Positions 46,732 to 56,110 of a stretch of 64,000 nt of DNA are shown here, one piece after another. Position numbers and translations under genes: made by a program. Below the pieces are notes generated by a model. That model was not told the origin of the DNA and ran no database searches. It worked only from the letters and a program-made list of their open reading frames with translations. The first letter of the stretch is position 1; each line of letters opens with the position of its first letter. Origin of the DNA: Paenibacillus turicensis (GTDB lineage Bacteria > Bacillota > Bacilli > Paenibacillales > Paenibacillaceae); contig NZ_JAGGKG010000001.1 of NCBI RefSeq assembly GCF_017873435.1, positions 186,001-250,000 on the forward strand, given 5' to 3'.

Positions 46732-49596
46732 CTACTCATTTCCTCTTAAATATACCCGCTCTGACAAGTTGCCTGCATAATCCTCCATCACCACATACAT
46801 GACCTCGGCATGACTCGTGAAGGACAAGCTTGCTTTTGTTGTTCGTCCACGAATAATTTTGTCACGATTCGCGGCATTTCCTGAGAAATAAGTCACTGGG
46901 AATGACTTTCTTACACCATCCTCATATACATACATGTAACGCCAATCTTTAGCATTTGGCATCGGTAAATTTAGCTTATTGCCCTCCCAGCTCCATGCCT
47001 CTGCATACGGTTCCGCAATTTTATCTAGGAAGGTTCCGCTAACTGAAACTGGTGTGCCTGTTCCCTTCGCTAGCGTTACGATAAAGTCATCTCCATTTAC
47101 AGGAAGATTCGTAAAGGTAACAGAATTTTCTGCTGATGAAACACTTTGTTGCTGGTTAATAGGTGATGGTGATGTGGTCCAGTTGACCGTTTTTAAGCTT
47201 ACAGTTATATCACCTGTTGCTGTACCTTGATTTGCCCAAGTCACTGTGAAGTCTCCATTATCATGCATCGTTGTAGTTATATCAGATACAACCGTATTTA
47301 AATCATAGTGAACTGTAGCTGGAGTGCCTTCTACGCCATCTGCGCCAACAGCAACCACTTTAATTGTGCCTGATTTGGCAGGTAGTTTTTTAATGTAAAA
47401 GACATCATCATATTTTCCACCCACATACACATCATTTACATAAATATTGTATTGCTTCACTTGATTGTAGTTAGGATTAAGGTTCCATTTAAGGATCATT
47501 TCATTGGTATCGGTAAAGGCTTGTGTAATTTCCAAACCTGTAGGTGCAGCAGGCGTAATGGCAGAACCATCATAAATCCGAAGCTCACCTATATTGATTT
47601 GATAATTAGCTGTACCTGCCTGATCTGGACTAAATACAAGACCAAATGTAACTAACTTTTTACTCGCATAAGCACTTAAATCTAACTCCTTTGTGACCCA
47701 GCCATTACTTTGTTCTCCACTATTAGGGATAGGCACTTTGATCACTGAATTAGGTTGATCTGCAAACACAAGGCCTACTGCCATTTCTGATCCATCTGTA
47801 GCAGAAGTCTTGTTAAAGGTAATAGATAATTTCGAGTTGTGATTTAGATCAAGCTCTGTTTTGTATAATCGCAGGAAGTTTTCAGCATTTAATTGTCCTT
47901 GTACAACTAATGAGCTTCCGCCTTGGTAGCCACCAATTTGTTTGTAGTTATAGCGATTTGTACCTGATAAGTTATACTTTGGACCATAATCAAAATCAAC
48001 GGTTAATCGGTTTCCAGTCGTATCCTGCCACCATTGCCACGTCACAGGTACATCCTGCAAGCTCATATTTGACCATTCATCCCAATTAGAGACGATCCCA
48101 TTTTTGTAGTAAGACAATCCGTGTCCTGTATTAAAATGGGTATAGAAATTGCTATCGCCAATAACGGAGCGCTCTGTGATGACAGAAGCCATACCAGGCC
48201 AATAACGGTTATCTGCATACACATCTTGGACCGAATTGACAGACGGGTTAGTGGTGTTTTTAGGATTCACATTTGGCCCTGACCACCATAATTGCTCTCT
48301 AAGATGCGTCATCCATTGATAAGCATTATCTGTTCGACGTGAGCTTGGCCACGGCAGGTTCATATCCTCGTCGAGTCCTGCATGAACAAAATCAGCGCCA
48401 AGTGTACTTAAACTGAGTTGAGGGATTCCATTTTTTAATTTATTGCTAAGCGCAGTACCATTTACACTTGAGAAACGGTCACGTCCCGCCTCTAAGCCTG
48501 CAAAACCAACATCGTATAGGTTATAATTTGTACCTAATTGTGTATTTAGCTGATTTAAATAAGATGTTGCACTATTAATATGACTATTGCCTACACCGTA
48601 ATCAAAAAAGTACGAGTTAGAAACCTTTTCTTTTGTTTGTTTATCTACCAAAAAGGAGATGTTGTTATCAGTAAACGTTCTAGTAAAAGTATTCGCGCCA
48701 TTGTTTGTTGTTAATGAATCATACCACTGTACATATAACCCACCTTGCTGCAAGGTCTTCATGAAGGCGATGTAATCAGGAATGTCAGCGACAGCGACAT
48801 TAGGGTTCATTTCCTCTTGATTTACAAAATAGCCGTCAAACCCAAAATAGTTTGCCATTTCAATCAACTTCTCTGCCACAGGGAAATTCCCTTGAGCGTC
48901 CTTTACAAGCATTTGCTTATACGTCTGCTGTCCTCGGTCATTGTTGGAGAAAAAAATACCAGCCAGCGATTTCACTCCATTTTTGTGCGCCGCATCTGTA
49001 TATGTTGGGTTAGGTATGTTTAACATCCCAAACTCAAACCACTTTTGCTGCCAATCCTTTTGCGCTAAATCATCATAATATTGTGGAGGGGTATACGCGG
49101 TTGCTGTACCATGCCAATAAGAATAATAGTCAATATATTGCCAGAAGTTAAAATGATATTGCGCAAATTTATTTGTATAAGGTGCATTTTCAATAAATGC
49201 GTTCCCGTAATCCCCTGCAACCATCATCATTTGCGTGGATGGCGTTAAGGATGGATTTGCCTGTGTTGCAGCAAAAGGCGAAATTCGTTGCTGTAACGGT
49301 ACTCTTGATCGTAATAGCTCTGCATCAGGATCAGTTTGCGGACTCCAATTTGCAATATGATTACTCGTATAACCATGAACACTTGGTTGATTGACACCGT
49401 GAGCACTTTCACCCTTAAATGGCCATGTATCCCCAGCTAGGGCTGTCGGCGCCAAAAGAGCTGTTAGCATCGTAACTACAACTGTAATGGTTGCATATTT
49501 AGTTGCATATTTAGGCTTAACCCTCACTTTTCTAGGCGACTTTTGTTTCTTATAAATGTTGTCCACTCTCCTCTTCGTGATTGTAAACGCATTCAT
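46732..49596 (-). CDS. Secreted GH85 endo-beta-N-acetylglucosaminidase
   Basis: This ~954-residue enzyme hydrolyses the chitobiose core of N-linked glycans. Numbered from a TTG at 49686 with no ribosome site, the GH85 domain spans ~150-610, with the catalytic pair Asn289 and Glu291 in GYFVNQEEMNP. That is the Asn-x-Glu motif where the Glu is the acid/base and the Asn holds the oxazoline-forming acetamide. A galactose-binding-like module (~620-730), a FnIII-like module (~735-815) and further beta modules follow. A hydrophobic export signal with positive residues ahead ends in LLAPTALAGD. I prefer the ATG at 49596, but its ribosome site is poor, so the start is uncertain. It ends the rpiR-nagB-nagA operon. 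Confidence 0.9.
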   Translation of the reverse strand: MNAFTITKRRVDNIYKKQKSPRKVRVKPKYATKYATITVVVTMLTALLAPTALAGDTWPFKGESAHGVNQPSVHGYTSNHIANWSPQTDPDAELLRSRVPLQQRISPFAATQANPSLTPSTQMMMVAGDYGNAFIENAPYTNKFAQYHFNFWQYIDYYSYWHGTATAYTPPQYYDDLAQKDWQQKWFEFGMLNIPNPTYTDAAHKNGVKSLAGIFFSNNDRGQQTYKQMLVKDAQGNFPVAEKLIEMANYFGFDGYFVNQEEMNPNVAVADIPDYIAFMKTLQQGGLYVQWYDSLTTNNGANTFTRTFTDNNISFLVDKQTKEKVSNSYFFDYGVGNSHINSATSYLNQLNTQLGTNYNLYDVGFAGLEAGRDRFSSVNGTALSNKLKNGIPQLSLSTLGADFVHAGLDEDMNLPWPSSRRTDNAYQWMTHLREQLWWSGPNVNPKNTTNPSVNSVQDVYADNRYWPGMASVITERSVIGDSNFYTHFNTGHGLSYYKNGIVSNWDEWSNMSLQDVPVTWQWWQDTTGNRLTVDFDYGPKYNLSGTNRYNYKQIGGYQGGSSLVVQGQLNAENFLRLYKTELDLNHNSKLSITFNKTSATDGSEMAVGLVFADQPNSVIKVPIPNSGEQSNGWVTKELDLSAYASKKLVTFGLVFSPDQAGTANYQINIGELRIYDGSAITPAAPTGLEITQAFTDTNEMILKWNLNPNYNQVKQYNIYVNDVYVGGKYDDVFYIKKLPAKSGTIKVVAVGADGVEGTPATVHYDLNTVVSDITTTMHDNGDFTVTWANQGTATGDITVSLKTVNWTTSPSPINQQQSVSSAENSVTFTNLPVNGDDFIVTLAKGTGTPVSVSGTFLDKIAEPYAEAWSWEGNKLNLPMPNAKDWRYMYVYEDGVRKSFPVTYFSGNAANRDKIIRGRTTKASLSFTSHAEVMYVVMEDYAGNLSERVYLRGNE

Positions 49597-49718
49597 AAAT
49601 AGGTATACCGCTGTATCGCTAACTTCTCCCTCCTTAACTTCAACTTTTTTTATCAAAACCAATCTATCGTATTTCTGTGCTTTCAAATAGAAGATAAATT
49701 AAAGATAAAGTAGATGAA

Positions 49719-50903
49719 TTAAAGATTTAGTGTATTTAAATCTCTACCTTTAACCCATACGTTTAGGAGATTTAACTGATCATCCAGCATTAAAATATCT
49801 GCCCTTTTCCCTGCCTCTAACGATCCGATTAGATGATCTAGTCCAAGTGATCTGGCTGGCGTTAAGCTTGCTACCTTTGATGCTTCCTCGATGGATAGAT
49901 TAGCTTGCTTTACAAGGAAGCGAAAACCTTCGATCATCGTTAATGTACTGCCTGCTAATGCACTTGGATTATCGGTAAGAGTCGCTTTCCCCTCTAATAC
50001 GGTAACAGGAAGGTCTCCAAGCATATATGCCCCGTCACTTAAACCTGCTGCAGACATGGCATCGGTAATTAATAGTAGATTATTTTCCTTTTTAATGCTT
50101 GCAAGTAACGTGACCATAGCAGGGTGTACATGGATTCCATCCGCAATAATTTCCGCAGAAATACGCTTATCAGTTAAAATTGCACCTACCGCCCCTGGCT
50201 GACGATGATGTAACGGGGTCATCGCATTAAATGTATGCACGGCATGATTTAAACCTACATCTATAGCCGCAATAACTTCCTCATAGGTTGCATCTGTATG
50301 CCCAAGTGCCGCTGTAATATGATGCTGACGTAACCACTGAATTGCTTCCTTGGCTCCTTCACGTTCAGGTGCTAATGTCACTTGTCTAATCAAATTAGGG
50401 TATCGAGCTTCCCATTCCTGTAGCCAAGTCACTGTTGGAGATATGATATGCTGTGGATTTTGTGCCCCACACCACTTTGGACTAATAAATGGTCCCTCTA
50501 AATGAACACCTGCAATTTGGGCATAACTCATTTCCTCATGCATATAATTATTCACTTCAGCTAATACACAATCGATTGCTTTTTTGGGCGCAGTCATGGT
50601 GGTTGCTAACATCATGGTTGTGCCATGCTTACTATGGAATTTTGTAATCGCATCTAATGCCGTTTTATTACTGTTCATAAAATCGTACCCTGCACCACCA
50701 TGAACATGCACGTCAACAAAACCTGGAATGAGCAGGTTATCTTGTTGATCGTCAATTGTCCATTTATGATATTGGGCTGGGAGGTTTTTATATTCCCCTA
50801 CATAAGCAATATGTTCCCCTGAAAAGGCAATGACCCCTTCAGAAATCAGTCCACGAGGTGTCAATACCTGACCTAATAGTAATTTACTTATCATTTCAGC
50901 CAT
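49719..50903 (-). CDS. nagA: N-acetylglucosamine-6-phosphate deacetylase
   Basis: This 394-residue amidohydrolase has the metal motif GFVDVHVHGGAGYDFM (His66, His68), EGPFISPKWCGAQNP, GHTDATYEEV, HTFNAMTPLHHRQPGAVG and ITDAMSAAGLSDG with the catalytic Asp. It deacetylates GlcNAc-6-P to GlcN-6-P for NagB. Its start overlaps nagB by 13 bp, and the GH85 gene begins downstream in the same direction. No GlcNAc kinase or PTS gene is present in the window, so phosphorylation must come from elsewhere. Confidence 0.95.
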   Translation of the reverse strand: MAEMISKLLLGQVLTPRGLISEGVIAFSGEHIAYVGEYKNLPAQYHKWTIDDQQDNLLIPGFVDVHVHGGAGYDFMNSNKTALDAITKFHSKHGTTMMLATTMTAPKKAIDCVLAEVNNYMHEEMSYAQIAGVHLEGPFISPKWCGAQNPQHIISPTVTWLQEWEARYPNLIRQVTLAPEREGAKEAIQWLRQHHITAALGHTDATYEEVIAAIDVGLNHAVHTFNAMTPLHHRQPGAVGAILTDKRISAEIIADGIHVHPAMVTLLASIKKENNLLLITDAMSAAGLSDGAYMLGDLPVTVLEGKATLTDNPSALAGSTLTMIEGFRFLVKQANLSIEEASKVASLTPARSLGLDHLIGSLEAGKRADILMLDDQLNLLNVWVKGRDLNTLNL

Positions 50904-51619
50904 TTTCCTGCTCCTTTATCTACCAAAACCACTACATTTGGATGACTTTGTAGCAATGATGCGGGGCATTCAGTTGTAATTGGCCCCTCTACAGTGCGAT
51001 ACATCGCCTCCGCTTTTTCCTCGCCTCTAACAAGTAAAACAATTTGTTTTGCCTTCATGATGCTTCCAATTCCCATGGTAATTGCTTGCTTCGGCACTTC
51101 ATCTATACTGTTAAAAAAACGAGCATTAGCCTGTCTAGTCTCTTCCAGCAAATCCACCACATGTGTCTTGCTCGTTAAGCTTATATCCGGCTCGTTAAAG
51201 CCAATATGTCCGTTACTGCCAAGCCCAAGCAGTTGTAAATCAACGGGACCCAAATCCTCAAGCAGCTTCTCATAGCTTACACATTCTTGCTGCAGGTTCT
51301 CCGCATTGCCATTAGGTACATAGGTGTTACTAATATCAATATTTATATGATCAAAAAGATGTTGGTTCATAAAGCTGCGATAGCTCTGAGAATGTCCATC
51401 TGGTAAACCTACATATTCATCTAAATTAAAGGTCGTGGCTTTCGCAAAGCTCACTAATTTTTTACGGTACATTTCAATTAGCTCAGCGTATACACCTAGA
51501 GGTGAACTGCCTGTAGCCAAGCCTAAAACGGCTTTAGGATTACTTTGCAATAAACTCACAATCAGTCCAGAACCAGTTCTAGCAAAATCGTTGTCATTCT
51601 CAAATTTCATAATGTTCAT
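50891..51619 (-). CDS. nagB: Glucosamine-6-phosphate deaminase
   Basis: This 242-residue enzyme has VLGLATGSSPLGVYAEL, FNLDEYVGLPDGHSQSY (active-site Asp/Glu), QLLGLGSNGHIGFNEP and ITMGIGSIMKAKQIVLLV. It is the short NagB type of Firmicutes. It converts GlcN-6-P to fructose-6-P and ammonia. GGAGG lies 9 nt before the ATG. It overlaps both neighbours (rpiR by 4 bp, nagA by 13 bp), so the three are one translational unit. Confidence 0.96.
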   Translation of the reverse strand: MNIMKFENDNDFARTGSGLIVSLLQSNPKAVLGLATGSSPLGVYAELIEMYRKKLVSFAKATTFNLDEYVGLPDGHSQSYRSFMNQHLFDHINIDISNTYVPNGNAENLQQECVSYEKLLEDLGPVDLQLLGLGSNGHIGFNEPDISLTSKTHVVDLLEETRQANARFFNSIDEVPKQAITMGIGSIMKAKQIVLLVRGEEKAEAMYRTVEGPITTECPASLLQSHPNVVVLVDKGAGKWLK

Positions 51620-52497
51620 TTAGAGGAGCCTCCTTTTTTATGGCGATAGTGCTGTACGTTAACATAGGATTGCTCTAATTTAGGAATGTAATCCTTAAAT
51701 CTAGTGCTTACCATTCCCGTAAACAAAATATCAATGATATGTAGCTGGGCAATACGAGAAGCCATATCCCCTCGGCGCATCCCTTGCTCTAATGAAGAAG
51801 AAAACAAAGGAATATCGGCAAGGGAGGCTAGCGTGCTACTTCCATAAGACATCATTGCCACTGTATGAGCGCCACTTGCTGCGGCACAACGAAGAGCATC
51901 AATCGTTTCTGGGGTTTCTCCAGAATATGAAATAGCGAAGGCAACATCTCCCGCCTCCAGTGAAGATGCCGAAGTAATTTGCATATGTGAATCTGAAAAA
52001 GCAGTGCAATTTACCCCAATCCGAATGAGTTTCTGATAAAAATCTTGAGCAACAATTGCCGAAGTTCCCATCCCATATAAATCTACCCGTTTTGCTTCAC
52101 ACAACAGTGATACAGCCGCTTCTAACCGTTCAATATTAAGTAATGAGGTTGTATCCCGGATAGAAGCAATATGATTACTTTGCATCGCCTCTACAATAGT
52201 AGATATTTTATTGCCTGCAATAATGTCCTGATAAGCAGGAGTCCCCGACATCCCCTCCGACTCTCCACTTGCAAGTTCGGCAGCTAGCTTTACTTTAAAA
52301 TCAGGAAAACCCTTAAAGTGAAGCTCTTTGCAAAAACGGGTGATCGTTGCTGGACTTACCCCACAAAGCTCAGAGAGCCTCGTGATTCCCATTAAGACAA
52401 TTTCTGTAGGCGACGCTAAAATATATTGGGCTATTTTTTGTTCAGTGGAGGAAAAGCTCGACTTTTTGGACTGTAGTGTATTTAAGATTGGGAGCAT
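51616..52497 (-). CDS. RpiR-family (MurR/RpiR) transcriptional regulator with SIS domain
   Basis: This 293-residue protein has an N-terminal RpiR helix-turn-helix (~15-80; FSSTEQKIAQYILASP and MGITRLSELCGVSPATITRFCKELHFKGFPDFKVKLA). A C-terminal SIS sugar-phosphate domain (~120-255; LYGMGTSAIVAQDFYQKLIRIG and FAISYSGETPETIDAL) follows. It should sense GlcNAc-6-P or a related ester and control nagBA and GH85. I prefer the ATG at 52497 with GAGGTG 6 nt before it; the ATG at 52536 has no ribosome site. Confidence 0.9.
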   Translation of the reverse strand: MLPILNTLQSKKSSFSSTEQKIAQYILASPTEIVLMGITRLSELCGVSPATITRFCKELHFKGFPDFKVKLAAELASGESEGMSGTPAYQDIIAGNKISTIVEAMQSNHIASIRDTTSLLNIERLEAAVSLLCEAKRVDLYGMGTSAIVAQDFYQKLIRIGVNCTAFSDSHMQITSASSLEAGDVAFAISYSGETPETIDALRCAAASGAHTVAMMSYGSSTLASLADIPLFSSSLEQGMRRGDMASRIAQLHIIDILFTGMVSTRFKDYIPKLEQSYVNVQHYRHKKGGSSK

Positions 52498-52554
52498 AGT
52501 TAGCACCTCAGATTGAATTTTTGAAAAAAATTTCATTAATATTATTATAAATAA

Positions 52555-52569
52555 AGAAAAATATTTTCT
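52555..52569. promoter_or_regulatory. Candidate operator upstream of the rpiR-nagBA operon
   Basis: AGAAAAATATTTTCT is a near-perfect inverted repeat 58 bp upstream of the preferred regulator start. A second small palindrome, TGAAA-N4-TTTCA, lies at 52522-52535. Autoregulation by the RpiR protein is a plausible use. Confidence 0.35.
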
Positions 52570-52768
52570 ATTTAAGCATAAGCTAAAACAGATTACAGTT
52601 CAAGTCAATCGTACAAAAGTTACATTTTGAAGCAAACTGCGTAGCAAAATCGTTAAAATACTATATTCCTTTAAAAAACTGTGATAAATATCTCAATCTC
52701 TTAAAACAGTACTCAATTATAATGGACAAGGAACTTATTTTCGATTATAAACTTGGGGGCAAAAATAT

Positions 52769-54463
52769 ATGGGGTTTGCAAAAAAAATTACAATCACAGT
52801 AATTAGCATCCTAATACTCGTAGGGGGCTTAATTGGTGTGTTCAGTTACTCCACAGCGTATCGGCAGGTGGAAAAATCCGTTGGGGTCGAAACGGTAGGC
52901 TGTGCCAATATTACGACTGGATTAGTGAATCCAAAAGACATTGAAGAGCTTGCTAGTGGTAACACAAATAAATTAAAGCAGATTGAAGAACAATTAAACT
53001 GGACGGTTGCTCATAAATCCTTATTCAAGGAAGTTTTTATTTTATCTCTTGATGGTAAAATTATCGCAGCAGATGAGAACATTAAGAAACGTGGTTACAA
53101 AGCAGGGGATGACTTTTATTTTGATCCAAAAGCAAAAAAAATGATTACTGAAATGAAGCACTCAGCTTATACTTCTGTATACACTTACGATAATGTAAAG
53201 TTATTAACGGGGTATGGCCCAATTTATAAAAACAATGATTCTAGCCAAGAAATTGTTGGGCTTATGGCAATTAACTTTGATGCCTCTATTATTTGGGATC
53301 GCACTTGGGAAATCATTACCTTACCTTTCATTATAGGTGCCGTTGTATTTTTGCTCGCAGCAATTGCATTGTATTTCTTTATTCATCATATGGCATCACC
53401 GATTGAGAAGCTATCTAAGCAAGTTAAGCAAATTTCTCATGGTGATTTAACGATCACGCCTTTACTTTTGAATCGGAATGACGAGGTAGGTCAACTTTCT
53501 AAAGACTTTGGCGTTATGACTGAAAATTTAAGACAACTTATCCTTAAAATTAGTGAAACATCAGAACAAGTGTCCTCTTCTGCTCATTTGTTGTCCACAA
53601 CGACAGAACAAACAGGAAAAGCGGCTCACCAGACTGTACAGGTAACTGAAGAATTAGCTGCAGGTGCAGAAAAACAGCTCATAAATTTACAGCATGGGAC
53701 CGATACTTTAAATGAAACAACACAGCATATCGATACGATGGTAGAGAATGCTAGACACGTTACTGAACGTGCTCAATATGCTTCTACCACAGCGCAAGAA
53801 GGCTCTGCATCACTGCAACAAAGCATCGATCAAATGAACATTATGGAGCAAAAAATAGTGTCGCTTTCTCATAATATTGTTGAGCTAAGCAGTCACTCCC
53901 AAGAAATTCATAATATTGTAAATGTCATTACAGATATTGCTGCGGAAACACAGTTGCTCGCGATTAATGCAGCAATTGAAGCTGCTCAAGCTGGTGAGCA
54001 TGGTGGAGGTTTTTCCGTTGTTGCTGCCTCAGTTCGTAAGCTAGCGGATCGTTCTAAAGAATCAGCTAACCAAATCCGTCATTTAATTGAATTTATTTTA
54101 AGTAAAATGGAAGAAACCGGCGAAACGATGGAATGGACAGCCAAAGAGGTTGCACATGGTACACAGCTTGTACGTGATGTGGGCGGCTCTCTTCAAAGCA
54201 TCGAGGATTCTTCAAAAACTACAGCAACCGCGATGGAGGAATTAACAGCAACTGTAACTAAGGTGCATACGAATGCTACCTCTCTTGTCCAAGCTATTGA
54301 TGAAATTGTGCTTCTTGCTAATCATGCTTCAGACGGTACACATAGCATGTCTGCCGCATCTGAGCAGCAGCTTGCCGCAACACAAGAAGTCGAGGCTTCT
54401 GCCAACTTTTTGTCAGGCTTATCGGACAAGCTTCGTTTGTTAGTGAAGGAGTTTCGGGTTTAG
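52769..54463 (+). CDS. Methyl-accepting chemotaxis protein
   Basis: This 564-residue receptor has TM1 (~6-29), an extracellular Cache-like sensor (~30-185), TM2 (~187-211), HAMP (~212-265; [20 protein letters not shown]) and the signalling domain. The last includes the conserved hairpin tip [37 protein letters not shown] and glutamine/glutamate methylation sites. It belongs to the class that relays ligand binding to CheA. The ligand is unknown. It is divergent from the GlcNAc operon and monocistronic, with TATAAT at 52718-52723 and a strong terminator downstream. Confidence 0.92.
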   Translation: MGFAKKITITVISILILVGGLIGVFSYSTAYRQVEKSVGVETVGCANITTGLVNPKDIEELASGNTNKLKQIEEQLNWTVAHKSLFKEVFILSLDGKIIAADENIKKRGYKAGDDFYFDPKAKKMITEMKHSAYTSVYTYDNVKLLTGYGPIYKNNDSSQEIVGLMAINFDASIIWDRTWEIITLPFIIGAVVFLLAAIALYFFIHHMASPIEKLSKQVKQISHGDLTITPLLLNRNDEVGQLSKDFGVMTENLRQLILKISETSEQVSSSAHLLSTTTEQTGKAAHQTVQVTEELAAGAEKQLINLQHGTDTLNETTQHIDTMVENARHVTERAQYASTTAQEGSASLQQSIDQMNIMEQKIVSLSHNIVELSSHSQEIHNIVNVITDIAAETQLLAINAAIEAAQAGEHGGGFSVVAASVRKLADRSKESANQIRHLIEFILSKMEETGETMEWTAKEVAHGTQLVRDVGGSLQSIEDSSKTTATAMEELTATVTKVHTNATSLVQAIDEIVLLANHASDGTHSMSAASEQQLAATQEVEASANFLSGLSDKLRLLVKEFRV

Positions 54464-54493
54464 GGGATTTTCAATCTAGTTAAGTAAATAGAT

Positions 54494-54555
54494 AAAATAG
54501 CGCAGGCTTTTCAGCCATAAAGATAGATTTTATGGTTGAGCGTTGCGCTATTTTT
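54494..54555 (+). terminator. Terminator after the chemoreceptor gene
   Basis: AAAATAGCGCA (54494-54504) pairs with TGCGCTATTTTT (54544-54555), with CAGCCATAAA/TTTTATGGTTG pairing inside, so the structure is a long two-part hairpin ending in T's. Confidence 0.8.
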
Positions 54556-54667
54556 AATTTTATTGATTTATATTAAATTTCTCTTTGTTTTTACTTCTAA
54601 AATAAGTCTTTTCGGCTGATACCAACCTCGATCACGATACCATGTACAATGTTAACATTAACAACAA

Positions 54668-54698
54668 AAAAGGCTGACGCCAAAATTCATTGACGCCA
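54668..54698 (-). terminator. Terminator of the dps gene
   Basis: On the minus strand GGTTGGCGTCAA pairs with TTGGCGTCAGCC (three G-U pairs) and TTTTTTG follows. It lies about 50 bp past the stop at 54750. Confidence 0.7.
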
Positions 54699-54749
54699 AC
54701 CTACTTTCTATCTCAAAAATTTAACTTAGTTAATTCAAACCTACTTCAA

Positions 54750-55214
54750 TTATTTAGCTATATAAGCATTTAACATCCATCTGTGCTTGTCTAGCGCGGA
54801 TACGATGCCTAACAACAAGTCAGCGGTTGCTTCATCATCTGCTTGAGTTGCAGCTTCCATACCTTGTTTTAGTTCATCTGTAATGCTTTCGAAATCAGCA
54901 ACAACACTTGCTACCATTTCTTCTGCACTTTCTCCACCTTTAGCTTCTTTAATCGTTGCAAGCTCTAATGATTCCTTCAAAGTAGATACAGGAGAGCCGC
55001 CGATTGACAATAGACGTTCTGCGATGTCATCCAAGTATGCTGTAGCTTCGTTATATAATTGTTCAAATTTCTCATGAAGGGTAAAGAAGCTTGTCCCTTT
55101 CACATACCAATGATAATGATGAAGCTTCGTATATAGAACTGTCCAGTTAGCTACCTGCAAGTTTAATTTCGTATGAAGCGCTTGTTCTGTTGGTGTTGCA
55201 ATATGATTTGCCAT
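54750..55214 (-). CDS. dps: Dps-family mini-ferritin (starvation/oxidative-stress DNA protector)
   Basis: This 154-residue four-helix protein has the Dps ferroxidase residues in correct spacing: His35 (HYHWYVKG), His47 (FFTLHEKF), Asp62 and Glu66 (LDDIAERLLSIGG). Dodecamers oxidise Fe(II) with hydrogen peroxide and store it, shielding DNA. A PerR-like box lies 55 bp upstream. It is a single gene with its own terminator. Confidence 0.93.
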   Translation of the reverse strand: MANHIATPTEQALHTKLNLQVANWTVLYTKLHHYHWYVKGTSFFTLHEKFEQLYNEATAYLDDIAERLLSIGGSPVSTLKESLELATIKEAKGGESAEEMVASVVADFESITDELKQGMEAATQADDEATADLLLGIVSALDKHRWMLNAYIAK

Positions 55215-55268
55215 TTTAAAATCCTCCAGTTCATATCATAATTTTAAATGAATTAACACTCTTTAAAT

Positions 55269-55283
55269 TTAGACTAAATCTAA
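55269..55283. promoter_or_regulatory. dps: PerR-like operator upstream of dps
   Basis: TTAGACTAAATCTAA (7-1-7 layout) resembles the PerR box TTATAATNATTATAA in its outer TTA..TAA arms. It is 55 bp before the dps start. PerR control of Dps-type genes (mrgA) is well known in Bacillus. The rest of the 363-bp gap holds A+T-rich sequence, small palindromes and the terminator at 55455-55479. Confidence 0.4.
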
Positions 55284-55454
55284 ATTACTTGAATTAATAA
55301 TACCACTTTCTGAACTACCATGCAATGAATTTTAGATGAAATTGTCATGAATTCATTTATAACATTACATCTACAACGCTACAGCAAGTTTGTGCAAATT
55401 TGCTAATTTGTATGCAAGGTAAGTAAGCATGGTATCATCCTTCATTTGAAAAAA

Positions 55455-55479
55455 AGAACCAGCGTAAGCGCCAGTTCTT
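55455..55479 (-). terminator. Terminator after the DivIVA-domain gene
   Basis: On the minus strand AGAACTGGCG pairs with CGCTGGTTCT (with G-U pairs) and TTTTTTTC follows, about 98 bp past the stop at 55578. Confidence 0.6.
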
Positions 55480-55577
55480 CTGTTGTAGTTATAACTTATC
55501 CAATTTTTCAGTGATTGAATCAACCTTTATAAATTCGTCATAAATCTGATGAAATCAATTCTAATGAATTCAACCGA

Positions 55578-55958
55578 TCAATCTTTACGAATTTGTAGTT
55601 TAAATTGCTCTAAGCTCCGTTCCAGTTGACGCAAGCCATCTTCTACAATTTTTCGATCTACACCTTCTTGCACCGCTTCATATTTTGGCTGGCGTTGATA
55701 TGCCTTTTTTTCTTCCTCTGCATAAGCTTGACGACGCTGGATTTCTTTATATTTGTCTAATAAATCCGTAATTATATCGTAGAAGCGCTCATAATCAACG
55801 ATAATATCATCGAGAAAACGATCCACTTCCTCCTTTTCATACCCACGCATTTTAACGTCAAAATCTTTTTCATGAATGCTAAGCGCATCCATTTTAATAC
55901 CAAGCTGTTTAAATAAACTTTTTTGATCCTCTAATTTACGCGAATAATCATCCTGCAT
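55578..55958 (-). CDS. DivIVA-domain protein (GpsB-like)
   Basis: This 126-residue protein has the DivIVA lipid-binding motif [36 protein letters not shown] (~28-62). A charged coiled coil and a second helical segment at the end ([19 protein letters not shown]) follow. It is closer to the short GpsB/DivIVA-like type than to long DivIVA. Such proteins bind membrane curvature or penicillin-binding proteins and tune cell-wall growth. It is divergent from ytaF. Confidence 0.85.
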   Translation of the reverse strand: MQDDYSRKLEDQKSLFKQLGIKMDALSIHEKDFDVKMRGYEKEEVDRFLDDIIVDYERFYDIITDLLDKYKEIQRRQAYAEEEKKAYQRQPKYEAVQEGVDRKIVEDGLRQLERSLEQFKLQIRKD

Positions 55959-56110
55959 AAATATCCCTCCGTACTATCTTGGAAATAACCTATGTTGCTT
56001 TATATACTCTACCACAATATTTGACGATTTTCGATATTACTACAGAAGTTGAAACCAAAACCACGATCTGGGCATATGCTATGTCATCAAGCAATAAAGG
56101 AGCGAATGGC

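Noticed and set aside
55979-56110. 44-residue N-terminal extension of the YtaF frame
   Set aside because: It has no ribosome site and a non-family sequence, while ATG 56111 has AAAGGAG in place and family-like sequence begins there.
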